This document shows positions 22,368 through 30,994 of a stretch of 64,000 nucleotides of DNA, in pieces; within the stretch, counting starts at the first letter, position 1, and each line of letters opens with the position of its first letter. The position numbers and the translations under genes are program-made. Under the pieces are notes generated by a model. The model had not been told where the DNA came from, did no database searches, and worked only from the letters and a program-made list of their open reading frames with translations. The stretch is from Frateuria_A sp051900535 (GTDB lineage: Bacteria > Pseudomonadota > Gammaproteobacteria > Xanthomonadales > Rhodanobacteraceae): contig NZ_JBHZGI010000008.1 in NCBI RefSeq assembly GCF_051900535.1, positions 67,080-131,079 on the forward strand, read 5' to 3'.

Positions 22368-22652
22368 TCAGGCAGCATCCCCGAAGTACTCATCCAGCTT
22401 GCGCCGGATCTCCTGCTCCACCATGCCTTTGAGGGGCGACAGCATCAGGCCGAGCTCGGCGGTGACGTGGACCGACTGCGGCGCCACCGCGATCGCACCG
22501 CTAACGCCCGAGCGGGAAAATCTCAGCGTGTCGCCTTCCCACCGGCTCTGCATCTCGAACTTTTCGCGCATGCGCGTGGCGACCTTTTCGACCACGGCGC
22601 GGGCCTGGTCCAGCGGCAGGTCGTGCGGACGGCGGATGTCGATCTTGGGCAT
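22368..22652 (-). CDS. Polyhydroxyalkanoic acid system family protein
   Basis: The 94-residue protein looks like the small family named after PHA granule regulation (PHA_gran_rgn). The start M-P-K-I-D-I-R-R-P-H, the helix A-R-A-V-V-E-K-V-A, and the end I-R-R-K-L-D-E-Y-F are typical. Despite the name, many hosts lack PHA genes and the true role is unclear; there is no phaC in this window. The ATG at 22652 was chosen by the conserved start. Confidence 0.78.
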   Translation of the reverse strand: MPKIDIRRPHDLPLDQARAVVEKVATRMREKFEMQSRWEGDTLRFSRSGVSGAIAVAPQSVHVTAELGLMLSPLKGMVEQEIRRKLDEYFGDAA

Positions 22653-22750
22653 GGATGGGCTCCGTGTGGAAGCGTCCATCTTACGCGGCGAACGCGAAGG
22701 ACACGCCATGCATCTGCTAGAGTCCCGGGCATCTCTGGATCGGTCTTTAG

Positions 22751-23518
22751 ATGCGCATCGAGTTCCCCAATTCGGCTCGCGAGGAGTTCCGCTGGACGCA
22801 GGTCGCTTTGCGCATCGGCAGCGCGCCGGACAACGACCTGGTGGTCTCCGCCCAGCAGGGTGCGGCGCACCACCTGCGCATCCTGCAGGACCGCCGCGGT
22901 TGGGTGCTCGAAGTGCTCTCGGGCGCCGGCCGCGTCTACGTCAACGCGCGCCCCGTGCGCGAGCGTGCACTGTTGCGCGCGGGCGACATCCTGAGCCTGG
23001 GCGATTGCCGAATGCTGCTGTGCGCCGACGAGGCACCCGCCAGGCGCGTACCGGTCGCGCTTTCCGAGCAGGGCCGTTGTACCGCGGCCTTGCGCGCGGT
23101 GGCCGGGCCGTTGTCCGGGCGCGTGTTCCCGCTGCACGAGCGGCTGGAACTCGGACCGCAGGGCGACCAGCCGCTGGAGTTGCCACAGGCCGCCACCGCC
23201 ACGCTCGCACTGTTCTGGAAAGAGGGCGAGCTGCGCGTGGCCGCCAGTGCGACGCCGTCACGTTATCCGCTGCGGCTCAATGGCGCCGCGGTGGAGCAGG
23301 CCGCGCTGCACCCGGGCGACCAGCTGGGCATCGCCATGCACCGCTTCCTGGTGGACGCGCCCGGGTTGCTGCCCTCACCGGTGGGAACACCGCCGGAGCC
23401 TCCGGTCGAGCGCCTGCCCGAAGACCAGGCCGGGCCGCGAGGCGAGGTGTGGTGGCTGATCGCCACAGCCGCGGTGCTGGCACTCCTGATCGCGCTGATC
23501 CTGCTGGTACGGTTCTAG
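22751..23518 (+). CDS. FHA domain protein with C-terminal membrane anchor
   Basis: The 255-residue protein has an N-terminal forkhead-associated domain (about residues 15-90): R-I-G-S-A-P-D-N-D-L-V-V matches the GR-x-x-x-N-D phosphothreonine-binding lines, followed by the H-H-L-R-I-L and N-A-R-P-V strands. A second, less clear FHA-like segment lies at about 105-210. A Pro/Glu-rich linker leads to a single C-terminal transmembrane helix (about 230-252), so most of the protein faces the cytosol. It probably binds phosphorylated partners; no kinase gene is adjacent. Confidence 0.8.
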   Translation: MRIEFPNSAREEFRWTQVALRIGSAPDNDLVVSAQQGAAHHLRILQDRRGWVLEVLSGAGRVYVNARPVRERALLRAGDILSLGDCRMLLCADEAPARRVPVALSEQGRCTAALRAVAGPLSGRVFPLHERLELGPQGDQPLELPQAATATLALFWKEGELRVAASATPSRYPLRLNGAAVEQAALHPGDQLGIAMHRFLVDAPGLLPSPVGTPPEPPVERLPEDQAGPRGEVWWLIATAAVLALLIALILLVRF

Positions 23519-23598
23519 CGGCGAGATCCCGTAGAAGCGCACTGTGCGCGACTGTTATGTCCGCGGTTGCGCTCTTGCAGGAGCCCTTGTGCCTGCAC

Positions 23599-25191
23599 TC
23601 AGCCCTCGGCCATCCGCTTCAGTTCTTCCAGCCGATCGGCGTCGCGCACCGAAAGGTCCGTACGCCAGCGCAGGATCCGCGGGAAGCGCACCGCCACGCC
23701 CGACTTGTGCCGGGTGGATCGCTGGATCGCCTCGTACGCCAGTTCGAATACATGCTCCGGTTCGACGGAACGCACCGGTCCGAATCGTTCGAGGGTATGC
23801 GCCCGGATCCACGCATCGAGCCGTGCGATTTCGGCATCGTCCAGGCCCGAATAGGCCTTGGCCACCGGCACCAGATGGCCCCGGTCCCATACCCCGAAGG
23901 TGTAGTCGGTGAACAGGCCCGCGCGACGCCCATGGCCGGATTGGGCGTAGATCAGCACCGCGTCCAGCGTGTAGGGGTCGACCTTCCACTTCCACCAGTC
24001 GCCACGCTTGCGGCCGACGCGATAGGGCGAGTCCAGGCGCTTGAGCATCAGGCCCTCGGTGCGCCGCTCGCGCGATTGCTCGCGCAGTTGCGCCAGGGCG
24101 GCCCAGTCGTCCGTGTGGGCGGCGGGTGAGAGCAGCAGCGTCGGTGGCATCCCTTCCAGCAGCACGGTAAGACGCTCGCGCCGCAGGTGCAGCGGCGCCT
24201 CGCGCAGGTCGGCGCCGTCCAGTTCCAGCAGGTCGTAGGCCATGAAGCGCACCGGCGTCTCGGCCAGCAGCTTCGCGCCGGGCTTGAGCTTGCCGATGCG
24301 CTTCTGCAGGGCGGTGAACGGCCGCGGTGCGGCCGCTTCGCCATCCCAGGCGAGGATTTCGCCATCGAGCACGCAGCCGGAGGGCAACGCGCAGGCGGCC
24401 TGCTCGATTTCAGGGAAACGCCCGTCCAGCCGCTCCTCGCCACGCGACCACAGCCGCGCCTCGTCGGCGCGACGCATGAGTTGTGCACGGATGCCGTCCC
24501 ATTTCCATTCGGCCAGCCAGTCGCCACGCTCGCCCAGGCTCTCCGTCGGTGATTCCAGCGGGGAGGCGAGGAAGAAGGGATAAGGTCGATGCTCGCGATG
24601 GGCGTCGTCCTCCGCCGGTTGCGCCAAGGCGGCCAGCGAGCCGGTGCTCGGCCTCCAGTCGCCGCTCAGGCGATGGGCGATCAGGTCGGTGGGCAGTTGC
24701 GACCACAACGCCAGCGCCTGCACCACCAGGCGCTGCGACACGCCCACCCGCAGCGCGCCGGTGATCAGCTTGTTGAGGAGGAAAACCTCATCTGTTGGAA
24801 GGGTCTTCCACCACGCCTGCAGCTGCGCGATGCGACCGGGCGGATCGAGCCGGCTCAAGTCCGGCAGGCGCTGCTCCATCCACGTGTGCAGCGGGGCGTC
24901 GTCCGAAGGCCGGCCGGTCGGCAGCAGCAGGGCGATGGCTTCGGCCAGATCGCCCACGTGCGCGTAACTCTCGTCGATGAGCCAGTCGGGGTAACCCGTG
25001 GCCACGCGGGTGGCCTGGCGCAATTCGGTGACGCTGGCCAGCCGGCGCAGCTTGCCGCCGCCGAGCACGTACACCGCCCAAGCCGCATCGGCGGGGGGCG
25101 CATCGTGCAGGTAGGCGGCGATGGCGTCGCGCTTGGCGGTGGTCGAGCCGGTGCGGTCGAGCGCGGCATAGAGCTGGACGAAGCGGCGCAT
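23599..25191 (-). CDS. ATP-dependent DNA ligase (DNA-damage-response type)
   Basis: The 530-residue protein has the three-domain layout of bacterial LigC/LigB-type ATP ligases: helical DNA-binding domain (1-210), nucleotidyltransferase with the AMP-accepting lysine in E-W-K-W-D-G-I-R at Lys230, and an OB domain with K-W-K-V-D-P-Y-T-L-D (motif V-like) near residue 420. The sequence resembles the ligases found with an MBL exonuclease, a DEXH helicase and the PdeM phosphoesterase, linked to survival of cross-linking damage. Here only the exonuclease is next to it, 3 nt upstream, so the two genes are co-transcribed. Confidence 0.93.
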   Translation of the reverse strand: MRRFVQLYAALDRTGSTTAKRDAIAAYLHDAPPADAAWAVYVLGGGKLRRLASVTELRQATRVATGYPDWLIDESYAHVGDLAEAIALLLPTGRPSDDAPLHTWMEQRLPDLSRLDPPGRIAQLQAWWKTLPTDEVFLLNKLITGALRVGVSQRLVVQALALWSQLPTDLIAHRLSGDWRPSTGSLAALAQPAEDDAHREHRPYPFFLASPLESPTESLGERGDWLAEWKWDGIRAQLMRRADEARLWSRGEERLDGRFPEIEQAACALPSGCVLDGEILAWDGEAAAPRPFTALQKRIGKLKPGAKLLAETPVRFMAYDLLELDGADLREAPLHLRRERLTVLLEGMPPTLLLSPAAHTDDWAALAQLREQSRERRTEGLMLKRLDSPYRVGRKRGDWWKWKVDPYTLDAVLIYAQSGHGRRAGLFTDYTFGVWDRGHLVPVAKAYSGLDDAEIARLDAWIRAHTLERFGPVRSVEPEHVFELAYEAIQRSTRHKSGVAVRFPRILRWRTDLSVRDADRLEELKRMAEG

Positions 25192-25194
25192 CGC

Positions 25195-26181
25195 TCAGAC
25201 CCCCAGTGCCGCCAGCGGCAGCGCATCGTGGCCTTGCTCGCGCAGGTAGCGCACCAGCGCATCGCCATCGCCATGGGTGACATAGACGCGCCTGGCGCCA
25301 CTGTCACGCACGCTGCGCACCAGGCCGTTCCAGTCGGCGTGATCGGAAACCACGAATCCACGCTCGTAGCCGCGCCGGCGCCGGTTGCCACGCACCTGCA
25401 TCCAGCCGGAAGCGAAGGCGGTCGAGGCATTCGGGAAGCGTCGCATCCACGGCGAGCCGGCGGCCGACGGGGGTGCGAGGATCAGCTCCCCTGCCAGCGC
25501 CGCGCCACGCGCGTTCTCCTCCAGCGGCTGCGTGGGCGGCATCACCACGCCGGCCTCGCGATAAAGCTGCGTCAGTCGCAACAGCGCGCCGTGCAGGTGC
25601 ACCACGCGATCGACCCGCGGCGCGAGCTCGGCCAGCAGCCGTTGCGCCTTGCCAAGCGCGTAGCAGAACAGCACGGCCGAAACCTTGCGGCGGCTGCAGT
25701 CGTCCCACCAGGCGAGCAATTCGTCGATCACCTGCGCCATCGGCGGCCAGCGGTAGACGGGCAGGGCGAAGGTCGATTCGGTGACGAAGGTGTCGCAGGG
25801 CACCGGCTCGAACGGCGCGCAGGTTGGATCTGCCTCTCGCTTGTAGTCGCCCGAGACCACCACGACGCGCCCGCCATGTTCCATGCGCACCTGCGCCGCG
25901 CCCAGCATGTGGCCGGAGGGATGCAGCGACACCGTCACCTCGCCGAGCGTGAAAGATTCGCCGTAATCGTAGGCCTCGACCAGCGCAGGCTCGCCCAGCC
26001 GCTCGCGCATCAGTCCCAGGCCGGCGCGGGCGACGTGGTAGCGCGCATTGCCCTGGCGCGCATGGTCGCCATGCGCGTGCGTCACCACGGCCTGCGCGAC
26101 CGGCTCGGCCGGGTCGATGTAGAAGCCGCCGGCGGGGCAGTAGAGGCCTTCGGGACGCGGCTGGAGCAACGGGTCGGGCAT
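25195..26181 (-). CDS. Ligase-associated MBL-fold exonuclease
   Basis: The 328-residue metallo-beta-lactamase/beta-CASP protein has the metal motif T-H-A-H-G-D-H-A-R (about 34-42), H-P-S-G-H-M-L-G-A-A, S-G-D-Y-K-R, and the beta-CASP S-D-H-A-D-W motif near residue 280. Such SNM1/YtbD-like proteins are DNA exonucleases paired with an ATP-dependent ligase in a damage-response unit. It ends 3 nt before the ligase start. The start ATG 26181 opens MPDPLLQPRPEGLYCPAGGF, close to the family consensus. Confidence 0.92.
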   Translation of the reverse strand: MPDPLLQPRPEGLYCPAGGFYIDPAEPVAQAVVTHAHGDHARQGNARYHVARAGLGLMRERLGEPALVEAYDYGESFTLGEVTVSLHPSGHMLGAAQVRMEHGGRVVVVSGDYKREADPTCAPFEPVPCDTFVTESTFALPVYRWPPMAQVIDELLAWWDDCSRRKVSAVLFCYALGKAQRLLAELAPRVDRVVHLHGALLRLTQLYREAGVVMPPTQPLEENARGAALAGELILAPPSAAGSPWMRRFPNASTAFASGWMQVRGNRRRRGYERGFVVSDHADWNGLVRSVRDSGARRVYVTHGDGDALVRYLREQGHDALPLAALGV

Positions 26182-26304
26182 GAGGTGATGCTCGTCGCCG
26201 GGGCGTCAAGTTGGTGGCAACAGCCCGTCGCACCGATGGCGGCATGGCGGGCTCGTCGCTTCACGCCATTCCTATCCCCGCGGTAAAGAGGGCGACACCA
26301 CCGA

Positions 26305-28074
26305 TCAGGCGACGAACTGCAGCCTTGCCAGCTCGGCGTAGAGCCCACCTTCGGCCAGCAGGCTTTCGTGGGTGCCCTGGGCGACGATGCGTCCGCCGTC
26401 CATCACCACGATGCGGTCGGCGCGTTGCACGGTGGCCAGGCGGTGGGCGATGACGAGGGTGGTGCGGCCCTTTTCCAGGCGTTCCAGGGCCTGCTGGATG
26501 GCGGCTTCCGATTGCGCGTCGAGGGCCGATGTGGCCTCGTCGAGAAGCAGCAGCGGGGCGTCGCGCAGGATGGCGCGGGCGATGGCGATGCGCTGGCGTT
26601 GGCCACCGGACAGGCGCACGCCGCGTTCGCCCAGCTCGGCGTCGTAACCCTCGCCGAGCGCGCTGATGAATTCGTGGGCCTCGGCGGCACCGGCCGCCTC
26701 GCGCACCTCGTCGTCGCTCGCCGCCTGGCGGCCGAAGCGGATGTTGTCGGAGGCGCTGCCGGCGAAGATCACCGTTTCCTGCGGCACCAGCGCGATGGTG
26801 CCGCGCAGTTCGGACAGCGCGACCGCGCGCAGGTCCATGCCATCGAGCCGGATGGCGCCGGTCTGCGGGTCGTAGAAGCGCAACAGCAGGGCGAACACGG
26901 TGCTCTTGCCGGCACCCGAGGGGCCGACCAGCGCCACAGTCTCGCCGGGGCGGATGTCCAGGGTGAAGTCGTGCAGCGCCGGCGCATCCGGTCGCGTGGG
27001 ATAGTGGAAGCCGACGTGCTCGAAGCGCAGCGCACCGCTGACCGGGCGCGGCAGCGCGAGCGGTTGCGGCGGGTCGGCGATGTGCGCCTGTTCGCCGAAC
27101 AGTTCGCCGATGCGTTCCATCGCGCCGGCGGCGCGCAGCACGTCGCCCCAGACTTCGGACAGGCCGGCCACCGAGCCGGCGGCGAACACCGCGTACAGCA
27201 CGAATTGGCCGAGGATCCCGGCATTGAGCCTGCCGCCCAGCACGTCGCGCGCGCCGACCCAGAGCACCAGCGTGATCGCGCCGAAGAACAGCACGATCAC
27301 CGCCGCGGTAAGCAGCGCGCGCATGCCGATGCGCCGGCGCGCACTTTCCAGCGCGCGGTCGATGGCGTCGCCGTAGCGGCGGCTCTCGATGCCTTCGCGG
27401 GCGTAGGCCTTGACCGCCGGCGCGGCGTTGAGTGTTTCGTTGGCGATCGCCGCGGCGTCGGCCAGGCGGTCCTGGCTGGCGCGCGAAAGCTTCTGCACGC
27501 GGCGGCCGAAGATCAGGATAGGCAACATCACCGCCGGGATCACCAGCGCGGTGAGACCTGCCAGTCGTGGACTGGTCCAGACCATCATGGCGCTGGCGCC
27601 CAGCAGCATCACCGCGCTGCGAAGCGCCACGGAGATGCCCGAGCCGATCAGCGCCTGCACCACCTCGGTGTCGGTGCCCAGCCGCGAGATCAGCTCGCCC
27701 ACGCGCGAGCGCTCGAAGAAGCCCACGTCCAGCCGGATCACGTGCGCGTACAGCTTGGCGCGCAGCGCCGCCAGTGAGCGCTCGCCCAGAAGGGTGATGC
27801 AGAAGTATCGGGCCGCCGTGGCGAAGGCGAGCACCAGCGCCACGGCGAACAGGCCGAGGAAGGTGCGGTTGATCATGTCGCTGCTGGCGTGGCCGAAGCC
27901 GGCGTCGATCATGTGCCGCACCGCCATCGGCAACACCAGCGTCGAGCCGGAGGACAGCCCGAGGAATACCAGCCAGCCGATCGCCAGCGCCTTGTGCGGC
28001 TTGAGGAACGGCCACAGCTGGCGCAAGGCGCCGACGCGGGCGGTGGGCTTGCCGGGGGGCGTGGTGTCGCTCAT
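26305..28074 (-). CDS. ABC transporter, fused permease/ATPase (MsbA/ABCB-like)
   Basis: The 589-residue half-transporter has six transmembrane helices (about 30-310) and a C-terminal ATPase: Walker A G-P-S-G-A-G-K-S-T, signature L-S-G-G-Q-R-Q-R, Walker B L-L-L-D-E-A-T-S-A-L-D, H-loop I-A-H-R-L-A-T-V. It would act as a homodimer at the inner membrane, exporting a lipid or hydrophobic compound. The N-terminus MSDTTPPGKPTARVGALRQL is cytosolic. Nothing nearby shows the substrate. Confidence 0.93.
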   Translation of the reverse strand: MSDTTPPGKPTARVGALRQLWPFLKPHKALAIGWLVFLGLSSGSTLVLPMAVRHMIDAGFGHASSDMINRTFLGLFAVALVLAFATAARYFCITLLGERSLAALRAKLYAHVIRLDVGFFERSRVGELISRLGTDTEVVQALIGSGISVALRSAVMLLGASAMMVWTSPRLAGLTALVIPAVMLPILIFGRRVQKLSRASQDRLADAAAIANETLNAAPAVKAYAREGIESRRYGDAIDRALESARRRIGMRALLTAAVIVLFFGAITLVLWVGARDVLGGRLNAGILGQFVLYAVFAAGSVAGLSEVWGDVLRAAGAMERIGELFGEQAHIADPPQPLALPRPVSGALRFEHVGFHYPTRPDAPALHDFTLDIRPGETVALVGPSGAGKSTVFALLLRFYDPQTGAIRLDGMDLRAVALSELRGTIALVPQETVIFAGSASDNIRFGRQAASDDEVREAAGAAEAHEFISALGEGYDAELGERGVRLSGGQRQRIAIARAILRDAPLLLLDEATSALDAQSEAAIQQALERLEKGRTTLVIAHRLATVQRADRIVVMDGGRIVAQGTHESLLAEGGLYAELARLQFVA

Positions 28075-28146
28075 CGAGGCGCCTGGAGGGGTGGAGCCTG
28101 GTGAGGTGGGGGCGGGTGGGACCCACCCCAAGCCTGCCGGCGACCT

Positions 28147-28175
28147 GGCCCTCCCCGGCATTGCCGGGGAGGGCC
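28147..28175. terminator. GC-rich hairpin after OPT gene
   Basis: GGCCCTCCCCGGC (28147-28159) pairs perfectly with GCCGGGGAGGGCC (28163-28175) over a 3-nt loop, 6 bp past the OPT stop on the minus strand. No T tract follows, so termination may be weak or factor-assisted. Confidence 0.55.
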
Positions 28176-28180
28176 GGCAG

Positions 28181-30190
28181 TCAGGCGGCGTTGCGGCCCA
28201 TGCGGGCGATCCAGCGATACAGCACCACGACGCAGGCCACGAACGCGATGCCGCCGATCCAGATCGCCGGAGTCGCGAAGCCGTCGCCGACCAGCGCCAG
28301 CGGCGCGTCGTGGTTGGCGAAGCCAAGCTCGTCGGAGAACGCCACGAGCGCGGCCACGATCACACCGAGCAGGCTTTCGCCGACGATCAGACCCGACGCC
28401 AGCAGCACGCCGAGCTGCTTGGTCGCGTCCGCGTTGGGACCCCGGTCCGCACGCTTGTCGAACCAGGCGCCGACGAGCGAGCCGACCACGACCATCAACG
28501 TGGTCGAGGTCGGCAGGTAGATGCCCAGGCCCACGGCCAGGGGCGGCAGGCGCGCGGACTTCGTGGTGCGCACCAGCACCTCGTCGACGACGATGAGGGC
28601 GACGCCGATCATCGCGCCGATGGTGATGAGGCTCCAGTCGATGTTGCCGGTGATCACTCCCTGGGCGAGCGCCGAAATCAAACCGGCCTGCGGCGCCGGC
28701 AGCGCGCGTGCCGGATCGACGCCCGGCGCGCCGAGGAAACCGTATGCCTGGTTGAGCAGGTCCAGCACCGGCGGGATCACCACCGCGCCGGCGATCACGC
28801 CGATCACCAGCGCCCACTGCTGCAGCGAGGGCGTGGCGTCGACCAGCTGGCCGGTCTTGAGGTCCTGCAGGTTGTTGTTGGCGATGGAGGCCACCGCGAA
28901 CACGATCGCGGTGATGAACAGCGCGAACGCCACCAGCGCCTTGCCGGCGTCCTCCGGCATCATCGCCTTGACGCCCAGCACCAGCAGCAGCGCGGCGATG
29001 ATCACAACCAGGATGCCGATGCCCGACAGCGGGCTGTTGGACGAACCGATCAGGCCGGCCATGTAGCCGCATACGGCCGAGACCAGGAAGCTCAGGATCA
29101 GCACGAACAGCACGCCGCCGATCACCAGCAAGGCCGTGTGCGAGCCCAGTCCGCTGACGTTGGCGAAATGCCCCAGCAGCCAGGCCACCGGCACCATGCA
29201 GACCAGCGTGACCAGGCCCACCACGCCGATCGGAATGTCGTGTTCGGTGCGCGGCAGGGTGGCCAGGTTGCCCGCCTTGCGCACGCGCGAGGCCGCCATG
29301 GCGCCGGCCAGGCCGCTGATGACCGGCTTGACCAGCTTGGCCAGCGTCCAGATCGCCGCCACGCCGATGGTGCCGGCGCCGACGAAGCGCACGTAGTGGC
29401 TCCAGGTCGCTTGCGCGGCTTCGGCGACCGAACCGGTTTCCGGATGGAGCAGCAGGAAGTGGGGCACCGCCCAGCCCCAGCCGATCAGCGCGCCGACCAG
29501 CATCGCCACGCCCACCCAGAGCCCGACCAGGTGGCCGACTGCGAACAGCGCGAACGACAGGCTGAAATCGAAGCCGGTGGCCGCGCCGCGGTCGCCCACG
29601 CGGAAGTAGTCCGACACTGCGGCGGCGAACACCTTGGTCTGCACGATCACGTAGAACACCGCCGAGACGATGGAACCCACGATCACGGCCTTGAGGCCGG
29701 CGCCGCCGGATTCGACCGACTCGGCCGCCTCCTGCGAATTGCTCGAACCGACCTTGAGCACCTCGGCGCAGGCCACGCCTTCGGGGTAGGGCAGGTCCGA
29801 GTCGGTGACCAGCGCGCGGCGCAGCGGGATGGTGTACATCACGCCCAGGATGCCGCCGGTGGCGCAGATGCCGAAGGACATCCAGAACGGGAACCCGTTC
29901 CACCAGCCGATGATGATCAGGCCCGGCAGCACGAAGATGATCGAGGAGAGCGTGCCGGCGGCCGAGGCCACCGTCTGCACGATGTTGTTCTCCTGCATGG
30001 TCGAGTTCTTCATCGCCCGCAGGATCGCCATCGAAATCACCGCCGCCGGGATCGAGGTGGCGAAGGTAAGGCCGGCCTTGAGGCCGAAGAACACGTTGGC
30101 CGCGGTGAATACCACGGTGATCACGATGCCGATGATCAGGCCGCGTAGGGTGAATTCGGTGCGCTTGGCGCCTTGGGCTTGGGCAGTCAC
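28181..30190 (-). CDS. OPT family oligopeptide transporter
   Basis: The 669-residue polytopic inner-membrane protein has about 14-16 hydrophobic helices and the OPT family entry G-L-I-I-G-I-V-I-T-V-V-F-T-A-A-N-V-F-F-G-L-K-A-G. Q-E-N-N-I-V-Q-T-V-A-S-A-A-G-T-L (about 75-90) is the strongest family signature. It imports oligopeptides or metal chelates by proton coupling. The start chosen is GTG at 30190 (V-T-A-Q-A-Q-G-A-K), preceded by GGAAC; no in-frame ATG lies between it and the first membrane segment. Confidence 0.92.
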   Translation of the reverse strand: MTAQAQGAKRTEFTLRGLIIGIVITVVFTAANVFFGLKAGLTFATSIPAAVISMAILRAMKNSTMQENNIVQTVASAAGTLSSIIFVLPGLIIIGWWNGFPFWMSFGICATGGILGVMYTIPLRRALVTDSDLPYPEGVACAEVLKVGSSNSQEAAESVESGGAGLKAVIVGSIVSAVFYVIVQTKVFAAAVSDYFRVGDRGAATGFDFSLSFALFAVGHLVGLWVGVAMLVGALIGWGWAVPHFLLLHPETGSVAEAAQATWSHYVRFVGAGTIGVAAIWTLAKLVKPVISGLAGAMAASRVRKAGNLATLPRTEHDIPIGVVGLVTLVCMVPVAWLLGHFANVSGLGSHTALLVIGGVLFVLILSFLVSAVCGYMAGLIGSSNSPLSGIGILVVIIAALLLVLGVKAMMPEDAGKALVAFALFITAIVFAVASIANNNLQDLKTGQLVDATPSLQQWALVIGVIAGAVVIPPVLDLLNQAYGFLGAPGVDPARALPAPQAGLISALAQGVITGNIDWSLITIGAMIGVALIVVDEVLVRTTKSARLPPLAVGLGIYLPTSTTLMVVVGSLVGAWFDKRADRGPNADATKQLGVLLASGLIVGESLLGVIVAALVAFSDELGFANHDAPLALVGDGFATPAIWIGGIAFVACVVVLYRWIARMGRNAA

Positions 30191-30336
30191 GTGGCGGTTC
30201 CGTTCTGGTTGGTTCCCCTGCGCGCCATCGGCGCGCCCCTCGCGACCGCTCCCCGGCAGCCGCTGCGGGGGAGCATAGCGTGGATGGGCCGATCCCATCC
30301 CCCCGCACGCTGGCCGAAAGGCCACCGGGACCGATA

Positions 30337-30936
30337 CTACGGAAGCGAAGGGTGCACGCGCGCCTGGCCGCGGGTGAGGTCGACGATGCGCGCGGATGCC
30401 TCGTCGAGGCAGTCCGCCGGCAATTCCAGCTCCAGCATGGCGCCGCCGGCGTCGAAGCTCTCGTGTTCGATCCGCGCCTGCCAGTTGGAACAGCGCGCCT
30501 TGAGCAGCGCCAGTTCGGCGAACGGGCAGTGCACGGTCAGCCGCGCCATCGCCACCAGCGGCGTGCGCCCGGCCAGGCGCAGGCATTCGGCGGCGGTGCC
30601 GCCGTAGGCGCGCACCAGTCCGCCGGCGCCGAGCTTGATGCCGCCGTACCAGCGGGTGACCACCACCATCACGCGATCCACGCCAGCGCCTTCGATCGCC
30701 TGCAGGATCGGCCGGCCGGCGGTGCCGCCGGGTTCACCGTCGTCGTTGAAGCGGTAGTCGTGGCCGATGCGGTAGGCCCAGCAGTTGTGCGTGGCGGCGG
30801 GGTCGGCGACTTCATGCAGGAACGCCATCGCCTGCTCGATCGACGGCACCGGCGCGGCCTGCGCCAGGAACCTGCTTTTGCGGATGTCCTGCACGTGCCG
30901 GCAGGGAGCGACGAGGACGTGCAGGGTCTCGGACAT
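30337..30936 (-). CDS. YigZ/IMPACT family protein
   Basis: The 199-residue protein is a clear YigZ (UPF0029/IMPACT) member: N-C-W-A-Y-R-I-G near residue 50, D-D-G-E-P-G-G-T-A-G-R-P-I-L, and R-W-Y-G-G-I-K-L-G-A-G-G-L-V-R-A-Y. The C-terminal ~65 residues form the ferredoxin-like second domain. The biochemical role is unsettled; links to translation control are proposed for the eukaryotic relatives. Confidence 0.93.
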   Translation of the reverse strand: MSETLHVLVAPCRHVQDIRKSRFLAQAAPVPSIEQAMAFLHEVADPAATHNCWAYRIGHDYRFNDDGEPGGTAGRPILQAIEGAGVDRVMVVVTRWYGGIKLGAGGLVRAYGGTAAECLRLAGRTPLVAMARLTVHCPFAELALLKARCSNWQARIEHESFDAGGAMLELELPADCLDEASARIVDLTRGQARVHPSLP

Positions 30937-30994
30937 GCGGGGCGGTGGATAACGAAACGCCGGCACGGTAGCACGCCGCGCCGGGCCGCCCGCT

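Noticed and set aside
27410..30148. 912-codon plus-strand open frame opposite the ABC and OPT genes
   Set aside because: It is antisense to two clear transporter genes; the translation is His/Arg/Asp-rich shadow sequence typical of GC-rich DNA.
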